A DNA stretch of 64,000 nucleotides from the NCBI GenBank assembly GCA_016716465.1, contig JADJWH010000001.1, positions 1,240,001 through 1,304,000 of the forward strand, in the 5' to 3' direction. This DNA is from Gammaproteobacteria bacterium. Lineage in GTDB: Bacteria; Pseudomonadota; Gammaproteobacteria; SZUA-140. Both the position numbers and the translations under genes were made by a program. Of this stretch, positions 21,019 through 28,476 are shown one piece after another. Every line of letters begins with the position of its first letter. Within the stretch, counting starts at the first letter, position 1. The notes under the pieces were generated by a model. That model was not told where the DNA came from, did not search any database, and worked only from the letters and a program-made list of their open reading frames with translations.

Positions 21019-22658
21019 GAGGCACCATCCTTCTCCGGCGACGGCCGCTTTAGCGCGCCGAATTTCTCCGTACCGGGATCAACCAGATGCCTGCTCGCCG
21101 TGTCCGCGTCGAAACCGACGCCCGCGCTGCGCACGACGGTCGGACGCAGGAAAATCACCAGCTCCGTCTTGGTGAACCCGTCGTCGCGATAGCTGAACAG
21201 GTTCCCGATCACGGGCAGGGAGGACAACAGGGGCACACCGCTCTTGTTCTTGTCGACCTTGTTCTGCATCAATCCGCCCATGACCACGGTCTGGCCATTC
21301 GCGACCTGCAGCAGTGATTCCATCTCGCGCACCTGGATCTCCGGTACCAGGTTGTCAAAGTCCGACCCGAGCAGGCGCGGCACCGGGTCCGTGGCGAACC
21401 CGGTGATGCGGGAGATCGTCGGTCGCACATTGATACTGACGGAATCCGTGCCGTTGATCTGTGGCGTCACGCTCATGACCAGGCCGACGGGCACGGTATG
21501 GATGGTGCTGGTATAGGTGGTACGCGGCTGGGCGTTATCCGTCCCCTCGAAGATCTCCTGCTCGACCGAGAAATAGACCTGCTCATCCACCACCTTGAGC
21601 ACTGCGGTCTGGTTGTTCAGCACCATGATCTTGGGGCTGGACAACACCTTCACATCGCCGAAGGTTTCCAGCATGCGCACGGTCGCCGATATATTGCCTC
21701 CGCCCGGGGTATCCTTGTTGTAGGCAAGGCTGAAAAACGGCGCGGTGGCGAGGTTGTTCCCGAGAAACGACCCGATCACCGACGGACCGTTATGATCACT
21801 GCCCTGGGCGTCGGAGAGGCGCTGCCAGTCCACACCCGCCTGATAGCCGTCGCTGAGTTCGACCTCGACAATCGACATCTCGATCAGTACCTGGCGCATC
21901 GCGTTCGCGAGCACTTCATCCACGTAGGTCTGGACCTGCTCCTGCTGACGCTGGGTCCCGAGCACATTGATGACGCCGCTGTTGGGGTCGATCACGACCG
22001 ACGAGGAGGCCGCGCCGTCCGCCGTGGCGGCGGTCCCGCCACCGACGATCGAACGAATATTCCCCTCGAGCCGAACCCAGAAATCGTTCTTGGTAGTATT
22101 GGTCACCGTGGTACGGGAGACATTACCCTCCTCGCCGGTCCCGCCGCCTTCCTGGCCGACGGTACCTCCGGTGGTTGCGATCTTCGTCGCCACGCTGACC
22201 TCGGACACGCTGTCGCGCGCCATGTTCAGATAATCGACCTTGTAGGTCTGCCAAAACGGCAGATCGGGCGAAACCACCAGATTCGGGCCGTCGATCGTGT
22301 AGCGCAGGCTGACCTGCTTGGCAACGCGGTTGAGAATCTGGGGCAGGGTCTGATCCACCGCGTTGAGCGTGACCGTCCCGGCAATACCCGGATGGATATC
22401 GACATTGAGCCTGGCGTCACGCGCCAGACTGAAAAGCAGATCCTTGACCGGGACATCGCTCACAACGACGGTATAGGTCTCCAGTTTCGCCGTTGGTCTG
22501 GGCCTGGGCAGCACCGGCGCCTGCGCGACTGCCGCCGGGATATCCCCATCTTCGGATGGCGGCGCCTGCAGATGCTCCTCCGAGATCTTCGGCGGGTTTG
22601 TCGCGCTGCACGATATCAACAGCAGGAATGCCGGCAGGAGGACGATCATTTTTTTCAT
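21015..22658 (-). CDS. mshL: MshL-type secretin (outer-membrane lipoprotein)
   Basis: A 547-residue secretin. The signal peptide ends in lipobox LLISC (Cys near 17). An STN-like domain (about 60-140) has LLFSLARDARLNVDIHPG, an N-domain (about 215-260) has VIDPNSGVINVLGTQRQQEQ, and the secretin core (about 300-520) has VLSSPKIMVLNNQTAVLKVV and VPLLSSLPVIGNLFSY. It should form the outer-membrane pore through which the pilus passes. It lies 40 bases downstream of mshM and overlaps mshN. The length and domain order fit MshL rather than PilQ (no AMIN repeats). Confidence 0.92.
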   Translation of the reverse strand: MKKMIVLLPAFLLLISCSATNPPKISEEHLQAPPSEDGDIPAAVAQAPVLPRPRPTAKLETYTVVVSDVPVKDLLFSLARDARLNVDIHPGIAGTVTLNAVDQTLPQILNRVAKQVSLRYTIDGPNLVVSPDLPFWQTYKVDYLNMARDSVSEVSVATKIATTGGTVGQEGGGTGEEGNVSRTTVTNTTKNDFWVRLEGNIRSIVGGGTAATADGAASSSVVIDPNSGVINVLGTQRQQEQVQTYVDEVLANAMRQVLIEMSIVEVELSDGYQAGVDWQRLSDAQGSDHNGPSVIGSFLGNNLATAPFFSLAYNKDTPGGGNISATVRMLETFGDVKVLSSPKIMVLNNQTAVLKVVDEQVYFSVEQEIFEGTDNAQPRTTYTSTIHTVPVGLVMSVTPQINGTDSVSINVRPTISRITGFATDPVPRLLGSDFDNLVPEIQVREMESLLQVANGQTVVMGGLMQNKVDKNKSGVPLLSSLPVIGNLFSYRDDGFTKTELVIFLRPTVVRSAGVGFDADTASRHLVDPGTEKFGALKRPSPEKDGAS

Positions 22659-22698
22659 GGTTGCTTTCCGCCCTGATATTCAGTTGAAACTCGGTTCC

Positions 22699-24042
22699 TT
22701 AATGCGAGGCTGTCCCGGCCTCGACCATGACCCGGCGCACGGTCCGCACATACGGCTGGTAGCCGGGCAGCATCGATTCCACATTCCGCGCCGCTTCGCT
22801 CGCTGCCGCATAGTTCTCGTAGCTGCCGTACAAGACCGACAACATGGGATTCCCTCTGACATCGCTGCGATAGATGTAGATACGATCGAGCCGTTTCCGC
22901 GCCTCGACCGTGGACAGAAAACGATCCAGCGGAGCGGCGGTCTCGGCCTCCGCCTGCAGGAGTTGCACACTGAAATGATCGGGATCGACGGATGACAGCC
23001 AGTCGCGCGTCGCTTCGAGGCGCTCCCGGGTAATATCTGCACATGCCTCGACCGGTGTTTCCATTGGCAACGACACGCATGTCGGTGCGGATTCGACGGG
23101 CACCACGGCCGAACCCGGCACCGCCCAGGCATCAGGCGGCACATCGACTGCAGCGCGTTGAAAAACGGCGGCTGCCCAGGTGCCGGCGGCATTCGTCAAT
23201 TGAGCCAGCAACCCGCGACTCCAGGGCATTCGGCTGGAGAATTCGCTGTCCCGCAATGCCGCATACACATGCCGCGCAGAGACCTCACGTCGACCCTCGG
23301 AATATGCCGCCAGCATGGACTTGTCGGCCAGGATATTGAGACGGCGCATCACGCCGCGCGACGCGCGCGTGAATGCGCGCACGGCATCCGGCGCAAATAC
23401 CCCGGGTCCGCGATTACCGGCCAGACGCAAACGGAACTCCAGATAATCGCGCACCTCCTGCGGCCCCAGCGGGGACAAATAGAATCCGTTGGTGATGCGT
23501 TCCTTGATCTGGCGCACATGGGGCGCAGAGAGATTGGCGTCCAGCTCGGGCTGCCCGAACAGTACGACCTGCAGCAATTTGTGCTTCTGGGTCTCGAGGT
23601 TGCTGAGAAGACGGATCTCTTCCAGGGTCGCCAGCGGCATGCTCTGCGCTTCCTCGACGAAAACCACGACCTGTCGACCGTTCATGTGCTTGGCCAGCAA
23701 GTGCTCCTGCAGTCGCTTCATTACTTCATAGCGGTTCTCGTCCGCCCCCGCCCCGAGCCCCATTTCGAAAGCGATCGCGTGCAGGATATGCTCCGGCGCG
23801 ATGCTGGGATTGACGAGGTAGACGATCTCAATGGTTTCCGGCAGCGAGACCTCGAGCATGCGGCACAGCATGGTCTTGCCGCTGCCGACTTCCCCCACGA
23901 CCTTGGTGATGCCCTCGCCCGCGCTGATCGCATGCACCAGTGCGGCAAGGATATCGCCTCGATCACCGCCGGTATAAAACAGCTGCGTATCCGGTGTAAT
24001 CCGGAACGGGGCCTGGCTCAACCCGAAGTGTTCGTAATACAT
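22699..24042 (-). CDS. mshM: MshM/ExeA-type AAA ATPase with SPOR-like C-terminus
   Basis: A 447-residue protein. The start MYYEHFGLSQAPF is set by GGAGGG 6 bases upstream and by the family N-terminus. An in-frame ATG 42 bases earlier is rejected. The AAA domain has Walker A GEVGSGKTMLC and Walker B VVVFVEEAQ, with ExeA-like sensor regions. After a linker the last 95 residues (DHFSVQLLQAEAE, then IYIYRSD, then LSVLYGSYENYAAASEA) look like a SPOR peptidoglycan-binding domain, as in other ExeA/MshM relatives that place secretins in the cell wall. It is the first gene of the leftward operon, with a sigma54 promoter match upstream. Confidence 0.85.
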   Translation of the reverse strand: MYYEHFGLSQAPFRITPDTQLFYTGGDRGDILAALVHAISAGEGITKVVGEVGSGKTMLCRMLEVSLPETIEIVYLVNPSIAPEHILHAIAFEMGLGAGADENRYEVMKRLQEHLLAKHMNGRQVVVFVEEAQSMPLATLEEIRLLSNLETQKHKLLQVVLFGQPELDANLSAPHVRQIKERITNGFYLSPLGPQEVRDYLEFRLRLAGNRGPGVFAPDAVRAFTRASRGVMRRLNILADKSMLAAYSEGRREVSARHVYAALRDSEFSSRMPWSRGLLAQLTNAAGTWAAAVFQRAAVDVPPDAWAVPGSAVVPVESAPTCVSLPMETPVEACADITRERLEATRDWLSSVDPDHFSVQLLQAEAETAAPLDRFLSTVEARKRLDRIYIYRSDVRGNPMLSVLYGSYENYAAASEAARNVESMLPGYQPYVRTVRRVMVEAGTASH

Positions 24043-24141
24043 AGATCCCTCCGCCTGCCGGAATTCCGGCGTGACGCCGGACAACCGTGACGGAAACCCG
24101 GCTGTGCGGGCCGGCGATTCACGATAACAGGCTGTTTGTTT

Positions 24142-24157
24142 GGGAAAAGGTTTTCCC
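24142..24157. promoter_or_regulatory. Palindrome near the predicted msh transcription start
   Basis: GGGAAAA (24142-24148) and TTTTCCC (24151-24157) are perfect inverted arms with a 2-base centre. The site begins about 100 bases before the mshM start and lies just downstream of the sigma54 -12 element, where a regulator could bind at or near +1. Confidence 0.45.
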
Positions 24158-24168
24158 GCAGGGGAAAT

Positions 24169-24184
24169 TGCAAGAGATATGCCA
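24169..24184 (-). promoter_or_regulatory. Sigma54 (-24/-12) promoter candidate for the msh operon
   Basis: On the minus strand the sequence TGGCATATCTCTTGCA matches the RpoN consensus TGGCAC-N5-TTGCA: GG and GC dinucleotides are 10 bases apart and only one core base differs (T for C in TGGCAC). Transcription would start about 12 bases downstream, leaving a leader of about 115 bases before mshM. RpoN control of pili is common, and GlrR in this window is one possible activator. Confidence 0.6.
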
Positions 24185-24377
24185 GTGGAAAATCACGCCA
24201 CGGCGGACAAGACCGGCCAGGATTTCAGAAACGACGGTTCAGCGACCGATTCGGCGCCATGAAAGACAACAGACACCCTGAGGGAACGATAACGATCAAC
24301 GTTGACGTCCCTTCGGCGACTGCCTGGAGTACCGGTCCGATCGGCGGAGAGTTGTCCGCCACCGGTACGGCGGGGGA

Positions 24378-24467
24378 TCAGCTACCCGTAAAGATCGCGA
24401 ACAACAGGTAACTGACCGGCGCACACATCAACAACCCCACAATCACAACATCAATTGGCTCAAACAT
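24378..24467 (-). CDS. Candidate 29-residue single-TM membrane peptide
   Basis: The frame encodes a 29-residue peptide beginning MFEPIDVVIVGLLM and ending LLFAIFTGS: an acidic N-terminus, one hydrophobic helix of about 20 residues (8-26) and a polar end. GGAGGG lies 7 bases before the ATG, a spacing as good as that of the confirmed genes, which is why this very short frame is reported. It is divergent from the Mn2+ riboswitch transcript. It resembles the general class of small regulatory membrane proteins beside ion transporters but matches none recognised here. Expression is unproven. Confidence 0.45.
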   Translation of the reverse strand: MFEPIDVVIVGLLMCAPVSYLLFAIFTGS

Positions 24468-24583
24468 GGCAGTGCCCTCCACGCTCGTTGACGTTGGGCT
24501 GATTATACGCATAGCTTGCGTTCCCGGCGCAATGCCGGAGGGCTTTTCCTCGCCACGTGGGTGCGTTAGAATCATCCGCGTCA

Positions 24584-24697
24584 TTGGGGAGTAGCCGCCC
24601 TCCGAACGAGAGGGGTTCGCATCAACAGACTTGCCCTGCGGGCATGGTGCGGACGGTTTCCGGATCTGGCGAGACTTTTGACTGCACCGTCTCCGGC
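24584..24697 (+). ncRNA. yybP-ykoY manganese riboswitch
   Basis: The leader of the GDT1-type exporter contains the conserved elements in order: TTGGGGAGTAG (24584-24594), GCATCAACA (24619-24627) and CTGGCGAGACTTTTG (24666-24680), the invariant loops that form the Mn2+ pocket of RF00080. Just after it, GTCTCCGGC (24689-24697) is a perfect complement of GCCGGAGAC (24737-24745), which carries the ribosome binding site of the exporter. The same GTCTC can instead pair with GAGAC (24671-24675) in the aptamer. This suggests translational control, ON with Mn2+. Confidence 0.9.
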
Positions 24698-24749
24698 ATG
24701 GCCGGGGAGGCGGCGCAGTCATTGGATCTCGAACCGGCCGGAGACAATC

Positions 24750-25319
24750 ATGGAAGCATTTCTGGTTTCAACCGGGGTCGTCGCCCTGGCGGAAATGGGT
24801 GACAAGACCCAGCTCCTTTCGATACTGCTGGCCGCACGCTACCGGCAACCGACCGCGATCATCCTCGGAATCCTCTGCGCCACCCTCGCCAATCACGCGG
24901 CGGCCGCCGCCCTCGGCGCCTGGATCACCGCGTACGTCGGTTACGACAATCTGCGCTGGATCATCGGGATCTCGTTCATCGGCATGGCCTTGTGGATGCT
25001 GATCCCGGATCGACTCGACGATGCCGGGGAGAAACCGCTCAAGCTCGGCGTTTTCGCCACCACCGTGGTCGCGTTTTTTCTGGCCGAGATGGGCGACAAG
25101 ACCCAGGTGGCTACCGTCGCCCTGGCGGCACAGTACACCGGCTATTCTGCCGTCGTGGCAGGCACGACCCTGGGGATGATGCTGGCGAACGTACCCGCGG
25201 TTCTGCTCGGTGAAACCATTACGAGAAAACTCCCGCTGCCATTGATACATGGAGCCGCCGCCCTGATCTTCATCGTTCTGGGCGCAGTGGTTCTGATGAA
25301 TGCAAACGTAGCGAACTGA
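24750..25319 (+). CDS. GDT1/TMEM165-family (UPF0016) Mn2+ exporter
   Basis: A 189-residue inner-membrane protein with six predicted TM helices in two homologous halves. Each half has the family signature: ALAEMGDKTQLLS near residue 12 and FLAEMGDKTQVAT near residue 111. The Glu/Asp of E-M-G-D-K-T line the cation path. The family (MneA in Vibrio, GDT1/TMEM165 in eukaryotes) exports Mn2+ or Ca2+. The yybP-ykoY riboswitch directly upstream supports Mn2+ as the substrate here. The start is fixed by GGAGA at 24740-24744. The gene is likely monocistronic. Confidence 0.92.
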   Translation: MEAFLVSTGVVALAEMGDKTQLLSILLAARYRQPTAIILGILCATLANHAAAAALGAWITAYVGYDNLRWIIGISFIGMALWMLIPDRLDDAGEKPLKLGVFATTVVAFFLAEMGDKTQVATVALAAQYTGYSAVVAGTTLGMMLANVPAVLLGETITRKLPLPLIHGAAALIFIVLGAVVLMNANVAN

Positions 25320-25433
25320 ATGGTGCGGCCGTGCGCAGCCCATGACTTCATATCTGGGTGCGGCAAAATGTCGCATCCTCCGGCATGCGTAACCCGCCTA
25401 TAATGGCATGAGCCTTTCTCTTCGTTCGTCGCC

Positions 25434-26147
25434 ATGATCACCGATGCCGCAGAATACCGGAGCACTCCTGTGCCGCACCGCACGCGGCGCCGGGTACTCA
25501 TCGCCATACTCGCGATCGTCGTACTCGAACTGATCGCGGGCATCTGGATTTTCCTGGCCAGAAACCCGCCCGCCCCGCAAATTGACCTTCCGGGCCTGAC
25601 CGTATTCAGCCCGCCGGCAAGGCTGCCAAAATTTGATCTCGCCGATCACCACGGGCGACCGTTTGTGAATGACCGCCTGCGCGGGCACTGGACCCTGGCG
25701 GCCTTCGGCTATACCTCCTGCCCCGATTTCTGTCCGACGACTCTGGCGGAGATGGCGCGCCTCTTCAAACAACCCGCGCTTTCATCCGTGGGCACCCAAG
25801 CGACCCGGTTCGTATTCATCAGCGTCGACCCTTTCCGTGACACTGCGGAACAACTGGCGGCATATGTCACGTATTTCAATCCGGACTTTCTGGGCCTGAC
25901 GGGCGAACCCGACCAGCTCCAACGTCTCAATCATGAGCTGGACATTCCTTACGGATATGCCGATCCCGAAACCGGAGAGCCGATTCGCGACGTACTGCAT
26001 AAACCCGTACTCGATGCCTATGTCGTCGATCATTATTCCGGCCTGCTGTTCATTGATCCGCAAGGCCGGCTGGTCGCGACGCTGCTGCCGCCCTTCGACA
26101 CCGAGCGCACGCTCCAGGTTTATCAACAGCTGCGCGATCACCAGTAA
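25434..26147 (+). CDS. SCO1/SenC/PrrC family copper chaperone
   Basis: A 237-residue membrane-anchored protein. One TM helix (about 20-42) is followed by a periplasmic thioredoxin-fold domain with the copper-binding CPDFCP motif (Cys96, Cys100) and the distal His200 in VVDHYSG. All three ligands of the SCO family are present. It delivers copper to, or reduces, the CuA centre of cytochrome c oxidase subunit II. The PCu(A)C gene starts 15 bases downstream, so the pair is likely cotranscribed and functionally coupled. No oxidase genes are in the window. Confidence 0.92.
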   Translation: MITDAAEYRSTPVPHRTRRRVLIAILAIVVLELIAGIWIFLARNPPAPQIDLPGLTVFSPPARLPKFDLADHHGRPFVNDRLRGHWTLAAFGYTSCPDFCPTTLAEMARLFKQPALSSVGTQATRFVFISVDPFRDTAEQLAAYVTYFNPDFLGLTGEPDQLQRLNHELDIPYGYADPETGEPIRDVLHKPVLDAYVVDHYSGLLFIDPQGRLVATLLPPFDTERTLQVYQQLRDHQ

Positions 26148-26162
26148 CACCGAGGAGACGCC

Positions 26163-26588
26163 ATGAAAAACACCATTCGTATTACACTATTCAGTCTGCT
26201 GGTCCTGGCCTTCGCGCCAAGCCAGGCCGGCGACATCGCCATTCAGGACGCATGGATACCTGAGGCACCACCGACCGCTAAAGTCCTGGCCTGCTACCTG
26301 ACCATAGAGAACCACTCCAAGGCCAGCGTCATGCTCGAGTCCGCCGCCAGCGATGACTTCGGAGCAGTCGAGATTCATGCCTCGGAGATGCACGACGGCA
26401 TGATGCACATGCGCAAGGAACATCACCTGCACATCGATGCCAATTCGAGCCTTAAGCTCGAACCGGGCGGTTACCACCTGATGCTGATGGACAAAAAGAG
26501 GCCCCTGAAGGCAGGCGACCATGTCGATATCGAACTGCATTTCAGCAATGACGAATCCATACATGTGAAGGCCGAGGTCCGCAAATAG
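26163..26588 (+). CDS. PCu(A)C periplasmic copper chaperone
   Basis: A 141-residue protein with a cleavable signal peptide (to about residue 22, SQAG). The mature cupredoxin-like domain has the full copper site H-x10-M-x21-H-x-M: His72, Met83, His105, Met107. Nearby Met/His residues (MHDGMMHM) could add affinity. It passes Cu(I) to SCO or directly to the CuA site. It lies 15 bases after the SCO gene behind an AGGAGA ribosome binding site. Confidence 0.93.
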   Translation: MKNTIRITLFSLLVLAFAPSQAGDIAIQDAWIPEAPPTAKVLACYLTIENHSKASVMLESAASDDFGAVEIHASEMHDGMMHMRKEHHLHIDANSSLKLEPGGYHLMLMDKKRPLKAGDHVDIELHFSNDESIHVKAEVRK

Positions 26589-27199
26589 CCCCCTGCGAAC
26601 CGCACGTCTTATTCAAACTTCTCCCCGCAGTCGCCGACCGGGGCTGACCGACCTCGGGCGGCAGCGCGTCGGCTCCGCCATCCCGAGTACCGGGAACGCA
26701 TCACGTAATAAGATAGTGTAATTGCTTCCCACAAAGGCACGGCATCGTATCGACTGATCTTATGTAAATTCATCTACTTGAATCCTGACTCTCAAGGTGA
26801 AATTTGAAGTCTAATTCTCACTTACTTGAAATATATAAGGAGATGAAAGGATAAAACCTCGATGCAAATTATTTGCACAAACCTCGGATCCTGAAAGATC
26901 CCTTCATTCAGACCACACCCCGATCTCCGTCAAGCCACCGAGTAACGAATGATTCTCATATTAATTCATTAACTTACATTACCAGCGAAGGGCAGATGGG
27001 GCACCCCGGACATTGCGACGAGAAATTGACATCCCGTGATGTGCGTCATATAATTGGCACGTCCATGTGAGATTTACCTAGCAATCCAGATTCACACTCG
27101 GACGAGCGGGTTCAATCTGTAAGGTCCACAGATTGGCTAAATAGAAACAAGTTGGTGTTCCGATATCACGGTGTGATTGAGGAACAGAGGCAGGTAGTC
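26589..27199. other. AT-richer intergenic region with promoter and leader structures
   Basis: No protein gene is supported over these roughly 600 bases. The middle is much more AT-rich than the surroundings. It holds a palindrome TGCAAAT-T-ATTTGCA (26863-26877), a consensus promoter at 27026-27054, and a leader hairpin CAATCTGT/ACAGATTG at 27113-27135 before the Tat-peptide gene. Confidence 0.6.
27026..27054 (+). promoter_or_regulatory. Full-consensus sigma70 promoter
   Basis: TTGACA (27026-27031), a 17-base spacer, then TATAAT (27049-27054): both hexamers match the sigma70 consensus exactly with the optimal spacing. The expected start is near 27061, giving a leader of about 140 bases with an 8-bp hairpin before the gene at 27200. 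Perfect consensus promoters are rare and suggest strong or repressible expression. Confidence 0.8.
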
Positions 27200-27421
27200 G
27201 TGAGCGAATCAACAAACAAATCCAGACGTGACTTTCTTAAGAAAACCGCGTACGTAGTGCCGGTGATCTTGACCCTCAAAGCCGCCCCCTCCCTCGCAGG
27301 CACCGGCTCGCCCCATAAGCCCCACGATGGCGGCCATCACGGCCACCAAGGCTACAAGAAGAAAGACGGTCACTTCAATTTCTTCACCAAGCTGAAGTCC
27401 ATCTTCAAGAATATTTTCTAA
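27200..27421 (+). CDS. Small Tat-exported, His-rich peptide with cationic amphipathic C-terminus
   Basis: A 73-residue product from a GTG start (agagg about 9 bases upstream). Residues 8-14 are SRRDFLK, a near-ideal twin-arginine motif, followed by a hydrophobic stretch and probable cleavage after SLA (residue 33). The mature peptide of about 40 residues has a His/Gly-rich segment (39-51, HKPHDGGHHGHQG), a basic patch (KKK, 53-55) and residues 59-73, FNFFTKLKSIFKNIF. In the last segment hydrophobics recur at i, i+3/4, i+7 and lysines fill the other face. Metal binding and membrane interaction are inferences. A consensus promoter and a strong terminator frame it as a single-gene unit. No known family was recognised. 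Confidence 0.75.
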   Translation: MSESTNKSRRDFLKKTAYVVPVILTLKAAPSLAGTGSPHKPHDGGHHGHQGYKKKDGHFNFFTKLKSIFKNIF

Positions 27422-27438
27422 TCCCGCCTGCACACCTC

Positions 27439-27480
27439 GACCAAGGGCCTGGAACCAGGCCCTTGGTCATCATCTTTTTC
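27439..27480 (+). terminator. Strong intrinsic terminator
   Basis: GACCAAGGGCCTGG (27439-27452) pairs perfectly with CCAGGCCCTTGGTC (27455-27468), followed by ATCATCTTTTTC. It closes the Tat-peptide transcript 17 bases after its stop codon. Confidence 0.85.
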
Positions 27481-27620
27481 ACCCGCAGTGGGTCCTGGCC
27501 GGCACCCGAATCGGAATCTCGATAGGTGAGCCCCAGGATACGCATGCCAAATGGAGTACTGCCCCCCTCTCCCCTCTCCTACAGTCGACACTGCACATCA
27601 AGGATTCAGGACTGCGTCCT

Positions 27621-27845
27621 CTAGGCGGTGATACGACCAACAATCTGCCGAACCCATGGCGCCACGATTGCTACCGTCGGGAAAGCCACAGGCCAGATCG
27701 TGACACAGCTTCGAAACCACTGCGAAGGTAACCCGGGGTTAAACCCTTGCGTGTTTACCAGGACAAACGCAGAAACGATGCTGACCATGATTGCGGAAAG
27801 CAGGGCGCTGAAAAGTATCGGTGCGAAACGAGCAGGAATACGCAT
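27621..27845 (-). CDS. DUF2798 family two-TM protein
   Basis: A 74-residue protein with two predicted TM helices (about 7-30 and 45-66) and the pattern MRIPARFAPILFSALLSAIM...W..S....WPVAFP typical of DUF2798. The start at MRIPARF has AGGAGA at good spacing, so longer in-frame starts are rejected. It lies 64 bases behind the DUF2938 gene in the same orientation, probably in one MerR-controlled operon. The function of the family is unknown. Confidence 0.8.
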   Translation of the reverse strand: MRIPARFAPILFSALLSAIMVSIVSAFVLVNTQGFNPGLPSQWFRSCVTIWPVAFPTVAIVAPWVRQIVGRITA

Positions 27846-27909
27846 TTTTGTTCTCCTATGGTTAGTCATTGATGCAGCTTGCCACTCCTTCCTGAATCCA
27901 GCGGCATGA

Positions 27910-28395
27910 TCAGAAGATAAGGCGCGCGACCCATCCGGTGAGGAAAAGCCCGGAACCGAAAATCGCATGGGTAATTAGAGTCTGAACCCGGGCCGCAACA
28001 GGGCGGGATGTCCTGGAGGCGGCTATGCCTGCCCCCATACCTGGCTGCATCAACAAGAAAGGCGCCGCCACGGTGCCTATGCCCACGATTAACGCTGGGG
28101 CAATTGTTGGCCGCTCAATCCAGCCACTTCCCCAGATTCCGATCAATACGGCTGCGTACGCGATACCGGTCAGATAATGGGCAGTCCAGCCGATGAGGCG
28201 TTCGCCTTGCACTGGCGACGATGCCGAAATGGATTCATGGTGAAAGCGACCGCGCGGCATGTAGGCGATCCAGCGGCCCACCAAACCATAGTCCGGCGGC
28301 GCGATACCGAGCAGAGGTTTGCGTGCAAGTCCCCACAGATCCATCACCACCGTTGCGCCAACCCCGGTAATAATCGTACTGACTAAGTAGTTCAT
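27910..28395 (-). CDS. DUF2938 family membrane protein
   Basis: A 161-residue integral membrane protein with about four TM helices (5-25, 70-90, 95-115, 138-158). The sequence style (GVGATVVMDLWGLARKPLLG, GWTAHYLTGIAYAAVL) fits DUF2938. It is the first gene of a leftward pair whose promoter has the MerR-type 19-bp spacer with a palindrome between -35 and -10. That points to an inducible role, for example stress or small-molecule response, but the function is unknown. Confidence 0.8.
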   Translation of the reverse strand: MNYLVSTIITGVGATVVMDLWGLARKPLLGIAPPDYGLVGRWIAYMPRGRFHHESISASSPVQGERLIGWTAHYLTGIAYAAVLIGIWGSGWIERPTIAPALIVGIGTVAAPFLLMQPGMGAGIAASRTSRPVAARVQTLITHAIFGSGLFLTGWVARLIF

Positions 28396-28435
28396 GATTC
28401 TCTCCAGATGTTTGCCTTCACAGGCCAGTGATGAT

Positions 28436-28466
28436 AGCTTACGACTTAAAGTCGACTTTAAGTCAA
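28436..28466 (-). promoter_or_regulatory. MerR-type promoter/operator between DUF2938 and the merR gene
   Basis: On the minus strand TTGACT (28461-28466) and TAAGCT (28436-28441) are separated by 19 bases, the over-long spacer typical of MerR-activated promoters. A perfect 22-bp palindrome (arms GACTTAAAGTC and GACTTTAAGTC, 28443-28464) fills that spacer. It also sits 12 bases before the merR-family start, so the regulator likely represses itself and activates the DUF2938-DUF2798 operon. Confidence 0.8.
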
Positions 28467-28476
28467 GGGGAGTATC

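Noticed and set aside
24259..24411. 50-codon + strand frame (MKDNRHPEGTITINV...)
   Set aside because: No ribosome binding site, overlaps the better-supported minus-strand small frame, and no recognisable features.
26873..27070. 65-codon frame in the AT-rich intergenic region
   Set aside because: No SD, no motif, and it runs through the consensus promoter.
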